Assembly (NCBI RefSeq): GCF_001281525.1
Contig: NZ_LGCI01000005.1
Coordinates: forward strand, 1,337,410 to 1,401,409
Direction of reading: 5' to 3'
Length of the DNA: 64,000 bases
DNA from: Lysinibacillus macroides
GTDB taxonomy: Bacteria; Bacillota; Bacilli; Bacillales_A; Planococcaceae
Below the pieces are notes generated by a model, which searched no databases, was not told the DNA's origin, and saw nothing but the letters and a program-made list of their open reading frames with translations. Of this stretch, positions 60,026 through 64,000 are shown piece after piece; positions within the stretch are counted from its first letter, which is position 1, and each line of letters starts with the position of its first letter. The translations under genes were made by a program, and so were the position numbers.

Positions 60026-60703
60026 ATGAATGCATTTCAGAAAAATATACCTGATCAAACCTTTGAAACTTTAAATCGTCAAGGTGATTTTACACGATTG
60101 GTTATTAGCCCAGGCATTATTAATAAGCATTATACACCTGCACAATTTCAAACGATTGCAGAAGTTGTAGGGGAGCGGGGCGCGATTAAGTATTCGGCCT
60201 CCTATAGCCTATTATTAGCTATTCCAACAAGCGATGTTAAGGAAGCCATTTATACATTGCAGCAGGCAGGGCTTTATATAATGTCTTCAGGGGCAATTAT
60301 AGCGATGAAGGCCTGTGATTTTTGCGATGGCGAGAAAATGGAGGCAGCGCCAATCACAGAGCAGCTTTATCATACATTGGAGGGCGTAACAGTACCTGCA
60401 AGAGTGCGCGTCAATATCAATGGCTGTGCATCTGCCTGCTATAATGCGGTCTATGATGATATTGGACTTGTTTATCAACAGGATAGCTTTGATGTCTATT
60501 TAGGCGCAGTGCCAATGGGCGCCAAGGCACAGGCTGGTACATTATTTGCCAAAAGGGTAGCGGTAGCCAAGATTGAAGTGTTTGTACAGCATATTATTCA
60601 GCTTTACCAGACATATGCACGTCCAAACGAGCCTTTTTATAAATTTTACCGGCGAACAAAGTCGGACGATTTTTGGCAGCGCCTAAGCAGGAATAATCAT
60701 TAG
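60026..60703 (+). CDS. Half-size nitrite/sulfite-reductase-like protein
   Basis: 225 residues. It has one ferredoxin-like half-domain (GDFTRLVISPGIINKHYTPA, ASYSLLLAIPTSDVKEAIYT) and one sirohaem/4Fe-4S-type domain with ACDFCDGE and INGCASACYNAVYDDIG. The four cysteines fall as C-x2-C and C-x3-C; the first pair is tighter than the C-x5-C of normal sulfite and nitrite reductases. Precorrin-3B synthase (CobG) has the same fold. It lies 18 bases after the BtuF-like gene and so under riboswitch 2. A role in corrinoid or sirohaem-type tetrapyrrole chemistry is inferred from that location. Confidence 0.7.
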   Translation: MNAFQKNIPDQTFETLNRQGDFTRLVISPGIINKHYTPAQFQTIAEVVGERGAIKYSASYSLLLAIPTSDVKEAIYTLQQAGLYIMSSGAIIAMKACDFCDGEKMEAAPITEQLYHTLEGVTVPARVRVNINGCASACYNAVYDDIGLVYQQDSFDVYLGAVPMGAKAQAGTLFAKRVAVAKIEVFVQHIIQLYQTYARPNEPFYKFYRRTKSDDFWQRLSRNNH

Positions 60704-60749
60704 TGTGTCGAAATATTATAAGTGAATCTTATAATAAAGGGGCAAAAAG

Positions 60750-62738
60750 ATGACAGCAAAACAAGGCATTCAACCACAGGACCTATACCACTTAAAATCG
60801 GTCTCTGACCCACAGCTATCACCTGATGGTACAGAGATTGTCTATATAGCAACGTCTATGGATGAGAAGAAAAACGATTATGTATCTCACTTATACTATC
60901 TCAACCTACAAGATAAACAGCCTCAGCAATGGACATTTGGCGAGGCAAAAACAAGCGCGCCTCAATGGTCACCAGATGGCAGTAAAATTGCATTTGTCTC
61001 CACCAGAACAGGCAAGCCACAAATTTTTGTATTGGCAAAGGCAGGTGGGGAGGCAAAGCAAGTAACCCATTGTAAAAATGGGGCAACCTCACCTGTATGG
61101 TCGCCCTGTGGCAAAAAAATTGCGTTTTCCTTGAAGCTTGGTCAGGAGGATAGCATTTATGCTCAACCTGAAGAGCCTACAACAGGGGACAAGGAACTAA
61201 AGCCACTGGAAGTTAACGATATGAAGTATAAGTCAGATGCAGGGGGCTTGTTGGATATGGAGCAATTTACCCATATTGCCGTTGTCTATCTCGAAACAGG
61301 TGAATTAGAGCAACTGACAGCGGGGAGTCATCATTTTCACCTTGGTGCCTGGTCACCAAATGGACAATACCTTGCGTACACAGCCGATTTAGCGGAGGAT
61401 CCAGATCTTTCATTTACCAATGATCTTTATTTATTGGATGTCGCGACAAAACAGAGTCGTCAGCTAACAGCGGGGATAGGCATGTTTTATCAAATTTCAT
61501 GGTCGCCAAATAGCCGCTTTCTGACCTTTCTTGGTAGTAGACGTGAATTTCAAAATGCTACCCAAGCAAAGCTATGGTTATATGATGTAGCGCAACAACA
61601 GCTAATATGTGCGACAAGTGATTTTGACGCACATATTGGTGATTGTATGATTGGTGATTTTCTGCAAGGCGTTGTAGCTCCACGTGTGCAATGGCTGGCA
61701 GATAATGAAAGCTTTTATTTCCAAGTGACAGACCAAGGCAGCACAGCGATTTATTTTGGCAATCTTGCAGGTGAATTATATCCAGCAATTTTGGATGACC
61801 AGTATGTTTATGGCTTTTCGTTGGATGCTAAGCGTGATAAAGCCATTGTGGCCATTAGCACGCCAACAAATCCTGGCGATTTATTTTATATAAATTTACA
61901 AACAGGGGAAAAAGAGCAGCTTACGGCCGTGAATCAGGAATTTTTACAAACAAGAGCCTTAGCTGTGCCTGAAGCGATTGAATTTAAAGGGGCAGAGGGC
62001 TGGCGTGTTCATGGCTGGATGATGAAGCCGATTGACTATCAAGAGGGCAATAAATATCCACTTATTCTGGAAATTCATGGCGGACCACATGCAATGTATG
62101 GCAATAGCTATTTTAATGAATTTCAGATTTTAGCTGCGCAGGGCTTTGTCGTTTTATATACAAATCCCCGTGGCAGTCATGGCTATGGGCAAACATTTGT
62201 TGATGCAGTGCGTGGTGATTATGGTGGCAATGATTATCGGGACTTAATGGCAGCGGTAGATTACGCGCTAGCGCATGTTGATTTTATTGATCAGGTTCGT
62301 CTTGGCGTGACAGGTGGTAGCTATGGCGGCTTTATGACGAACTGGATTGTTGGGCATACAAAGCGTTTTAAAGCTGCTGTTACACAACGTTCAATTGCGA
62401 ACTGGATTAGCTTTTATGGTGTGAGTGATATCGGCTATTATTTTACAGACTGGCAAATTTTTGCGGGGCTAGAGGATATTGATAAGCTATGGCATCACTC
62501 ACCATTGAAGTATGTAAATAATATAGAAACACCATTGTTGATTTTACATGCGGAAAACGATTATCGTTGTCCAATTGAGCAGGCAGAGCAATTATTTATC
62601 GCCTTAAAGCAGCGTAAAAAAGAGACCAAATTTATCCGTTTCCCAGCCTCTAATCATGAGCTTTCGAGGAGCGGCAAACCATCTTTAAGAATCCAGCGCC
62701 TTACGTATATCCGTGATTGGTTTAAGGATTATTTATAA
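60750..62738 (+). CDS. S9 family prolyl-oligopeptidase-type peptidase
   Basis: 662 residues. The N-terminal half has repeated WD40-like propeller blades with the typical SPDG/WSPDG motif (SDPQLSPDGTEIVYIATS, PQWSPDGSKIAFVSTRTG, PVWSPCGKKIAFS). The C-terminal alpha/beta-hydrolase part holds the triad Ser524 (GGSYGGFMTNW), Asp604 (HAENDYRCPIEQAEQ) and His636 (ASNHELSRSG). Cytosolic, no signal peptide. It should cleave short peptides; the ACPH/DPP-like group is closest. AAAGGGGC precedes the ATG, and a strong terminator follows. Confidence 0.9.
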   Translation: MTAKQGIQPQDLYHLKSVSDPQLSPDGTEIVYIATSMDEKKNDYVSHLYYLNLQDKQPQQWTFGEAKTSAPQWSPDGSKIAFVSTRTGKPQIFVLAKAGGEAKQVTHCKNGATSPVWSPCGKKIAFSLKLGQEDSIYAQPEEPTTGDKELKPLEVNDMKYKSDAGGLLDMEQFTHIAVVYLETGELEQLTAGSHHFHLGAWSPNGQYLAYTADLAEDPDLSFTNDLYLLDVATKQSRQLTAGIGMFYQISWSPNSRFLTFLGSRREFQNATQAKLWLYDVAQQQLICATSDFDAHIGDCMIGDFLQGVVAPRVQWLADNESFYFQVTDQGSTAIYFGNLAGELYPAILDDQYVYGFSLDAKRDKAIVAISTPTNPGDLFYINLQTGEKEQLTAVNQEFLQTRALAVPEAIEFKGAEGWRVHGWMMKPIDYQEGNKYPLILEIHGGPHAMYGNSYFNEFQILAAQGFVVLYTNPRGSHGYGQTFVDAVRGDYGGNDYRDLMAAVDYALAHVDFIDQVRLGVTGGSYGGFMTNWIVGHTKRFKAAVTQRSIANWISFYGVSDIGYYFTDWQIFAGLEDIDKLWHHSPLKYVNNIETPLLILHAENDYRCPIEQAEQLFIALKQRKKETKFIRFPASNHELSRSGKPSLRIQRLTYIRDWFKDYL

Positions 62739-62743
62739 GCAAA

Positions 62744-62783
62744 AAGGACGTGTTTCCAATAGCTTTTGAAACACGTCCTTTTC
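62744..62783. terminator. Bidirectional terminator
   Basis: AAGGACGTGTTTC pairs perfectly with GAAACACGTCCTT around an 11-base loop, flanked by A and T runs. It serves two converging genes. Confidence 0.88.
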
Positions 62784-62786
62784 CAA

Positions 62787-63986
62787 TTAGCTTAACTTTT
62801 TAATAAAAACAACCTTTAAGTAATTAAATTCAGGGTATTCACGCAGGACACGGAAATCCTTTGGTAAACTATGCTCTTCCATTATTTTGTAGCGTGTATT
62901 CGTCGCTTGAAAGGCTTGGTCAATAAAGCCTTTAAACTTTTTCATACCAAAGCTAGCATTGTTGGTTGAGGCAACAATAATGCCGTTTTTTGCTGTAATG
63001 GCAATGGCATCCTTGAGTAATTTAGGATAGTCCTTTGCTGTTGAAAACGTCATTTGCTTTGTACGGGCAAAGCTTGGTGGGTCCAAGACAACAAGATCAA
63101 ATTTTAGCTCGTGGCGCTGCGCATATTTAAAATAATGAAAAACATCCATCACCTTAATAGCCTGTGCCTCATAGTCAATATCGTTCACACTAAATTGCTC
63201 AATTGTTTTCGCTAAACTGCGCTTCGCTACATCGACACTCGTTGTTTTAAGCGCGCCTCCAAGTGCCGCTGCTACTGAAAATGCACCTGTATAGGAGAAG
63301 GTATTCAGCATATTTGTCTGGTTTGCATAGCGCTCACGAATCGCCAATCGAACATCACGTTGATCAAGGAAAATACCTGTCATGGCCCCATCGTTTAAAT
63401 GCACGGCATAGGTCATACCATTTTCCTTCACCATGATTGGAAATTCGCCTGGTGTACCCATGACAAAATCATCCTGCTCCATATACTGCCCTTTGCCATC
63501 AAAGCGCTTTTTCTCATAAATCGCCTCGTAGTGAACCGTTTCAGCCAATGCCGCATAGACCGCTTCTTTAAAGCAATAAATACCCTCGCTATACCAGCTC
63601 ACCATATAATAGCCATTAAAAAAGTCAATCGTTAGACCACCAATACCATCCCCTTCGCCATTAAACACACGAAAGGCTGTTGTGCTCGGATTGTTAAAAA
63701 AAGCTTCACGATTCTCGATAGCCTTTTTAAATTTTTTGCTAAAAAAAGCTTGATCAATCGCTTCATTAGCATCTGTTGTTAGCACCCAGCCGATGCCTTT
63801 ATTTTGGATACCATAGTACCCTGTCCCAATAAAGCGCTGATGCTGGTCAACTAGCCTTAGCAATGTCCCTTGCTGCGCTGGGAGCTGGCGTGCATCCACG
63901 GCATCCTTTGGAAGAAGCGGGTAGCCCTTTTTTAATGAATTAGCAAAGGGCTGTTTAAGTTGTAAAGTTACTATTTGTGTCATCAT
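62787..63986 (-). CDS. Class I rRNA methyltransferase, RlmI-like (YwbD)
   Basis: 399 residues; the start at 63986 follows AAAGGATG, and the next codon is also ATG. N-terminal PUA-like domain (residues 1-75: KKGYPLLPKDAVD, LLRLVDQHQRFIGTGYY), a middle domain, and a SAM domain with MLNTFSYTGAFSVAAALGGA (motif I), TSVDVAKRSL (motif II), and LVVLDPPSFAR (motif IV) as in RlmI and RlmK-type 5-methylcytosine enzymes. It methylates a base of 23S rRNA in the Gram-negative homologue. The last 14 bases of the window are its upstream region. Confidence 0.88.
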   Translation of the reverse strand: MMTQIVTLQLKQPFANSLKKGYPLLPKDAVDARQLPAQQGTLLRLVDQHQRFIGTGYYGIQNKGIGWVLTTDANEAIDQAFFSKKFKKAIENREAFFNNPSTTAFRVFNGEGDGIGGLTIDFFNGYYMVSWYSEGIYCFKEAVYAALAETVHYEAIYEKKRFDGKGQYMEQDDFVMGTPGEFPIMVKENGMTYAVHLNDGAMTGIFLDQRDVRLAIRERYANQTNMLNTFSYTGAFSVAAALGGALKTTSVDVAKRSLAKTIEQFSVNDIDYEAQAIKVMDVFHYFKYAQRHELKFDLVVLDPPSFARTKQMTFSTAKDYPKLLKDAIAITAKNGIIVASTNNASFGMKKFKGFIDQAFQATNTRYKIMEEHSLPKDFRVLREYPEFNYLKVVFIKKLS

Positions 63987-64000
63987 GTCATCCTTTAAAA

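Overview
The window looks like chromosomal DNA of a low-GC, endospore-forming Bacillales bacterium, most likely Lysinibacillus or a close relative. This is inferred from AT-rich composition, strong AGGAGG-type ribosome binding sites, frequent TTG/GTG starts, a T-box leader, a Spo0E-type phosphatase, spore-surface-like proteins and ComX/ComP/ComA homologues. No database could be searched, so family names come from recognised motifs.

Layout. 0-18 kb is accessory and decayed. Small intact genes (a lipoprotein, spore-surface-like proteins, a bile acid:sodium symporter, a PadR/HAAS pair, bacilliredoxin plus methyltransferase, an AbiEii-like protein, an MBL hydrolase, an SH3 protein) alternate with gene remnants, including an IS4-type transposase, a manganese catalase and several unrecognised genes. 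18.5-21.1 kb holds a ComX-like pheromone gene of 52 codons overlapping a ComP-like kinase, with no adjacent comQ or comA. 21-27 kb carries DUF3888, an IS1182-type transposase next to a broken gene, a YpjP-like protein and a small spore-surface-like protein. 27.7-31.5 kb has a FusB/FusC-type EF-G-binding protein behind what looks like a leader-peptide attenuator, a MarR/DUF3147 operon with a large operator, and small secreted proteins. 31.7-34 kb is thrS behind a T-box. 34-37 kb has a Spo0E-like gene, a SUKH pseudogene, a methyltransferase, a 42-bp tandem repeat and a cold-shock gene. 37.5-40.4 kb is a second comP with comA and no comX or comQ. 41-47 kb is mostly housekeeping: thyA, a sigma factor with its anti-sigma partner, and aspA.

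48.4-55.2 kb is a coherent catabolic locus. A divergent MFS gene faces a seven-gene operon encoding an extradiol (VOC) dioxygenase, a GalB-like PIG-L hydratase, a GalC-like aldolase, a RidA-family protein and a three-part TRAP transporter. A GntR/FCD regulator follows. Two copies of an 11-bp palindrome flank the divergent promoters. Together these suggest uptake and meta-cleavage of a carboxylated (amino)phenolic compound to pyruvate plus oxaloacetate.

55.4-60.7 kb contains two cobalamin riboswitches. One precedes a 41-codon orphan ORF. The other precedes a BtuF-like binding protein and a small sulfite/nitrite-reductase-like protein. Between them lies a TetM-like ribosomal-protection GTPase on the minus strand. 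The window ends with an S9 peptidase and an RlmI-like rRNA methyltransferase.

The three observations most worth following are the split ComX/ComP and ComP/ComA modules, the VOC-GalB-GalC-RidA-TRAP operon, and the attenuator upstream of the FusB-type gene.
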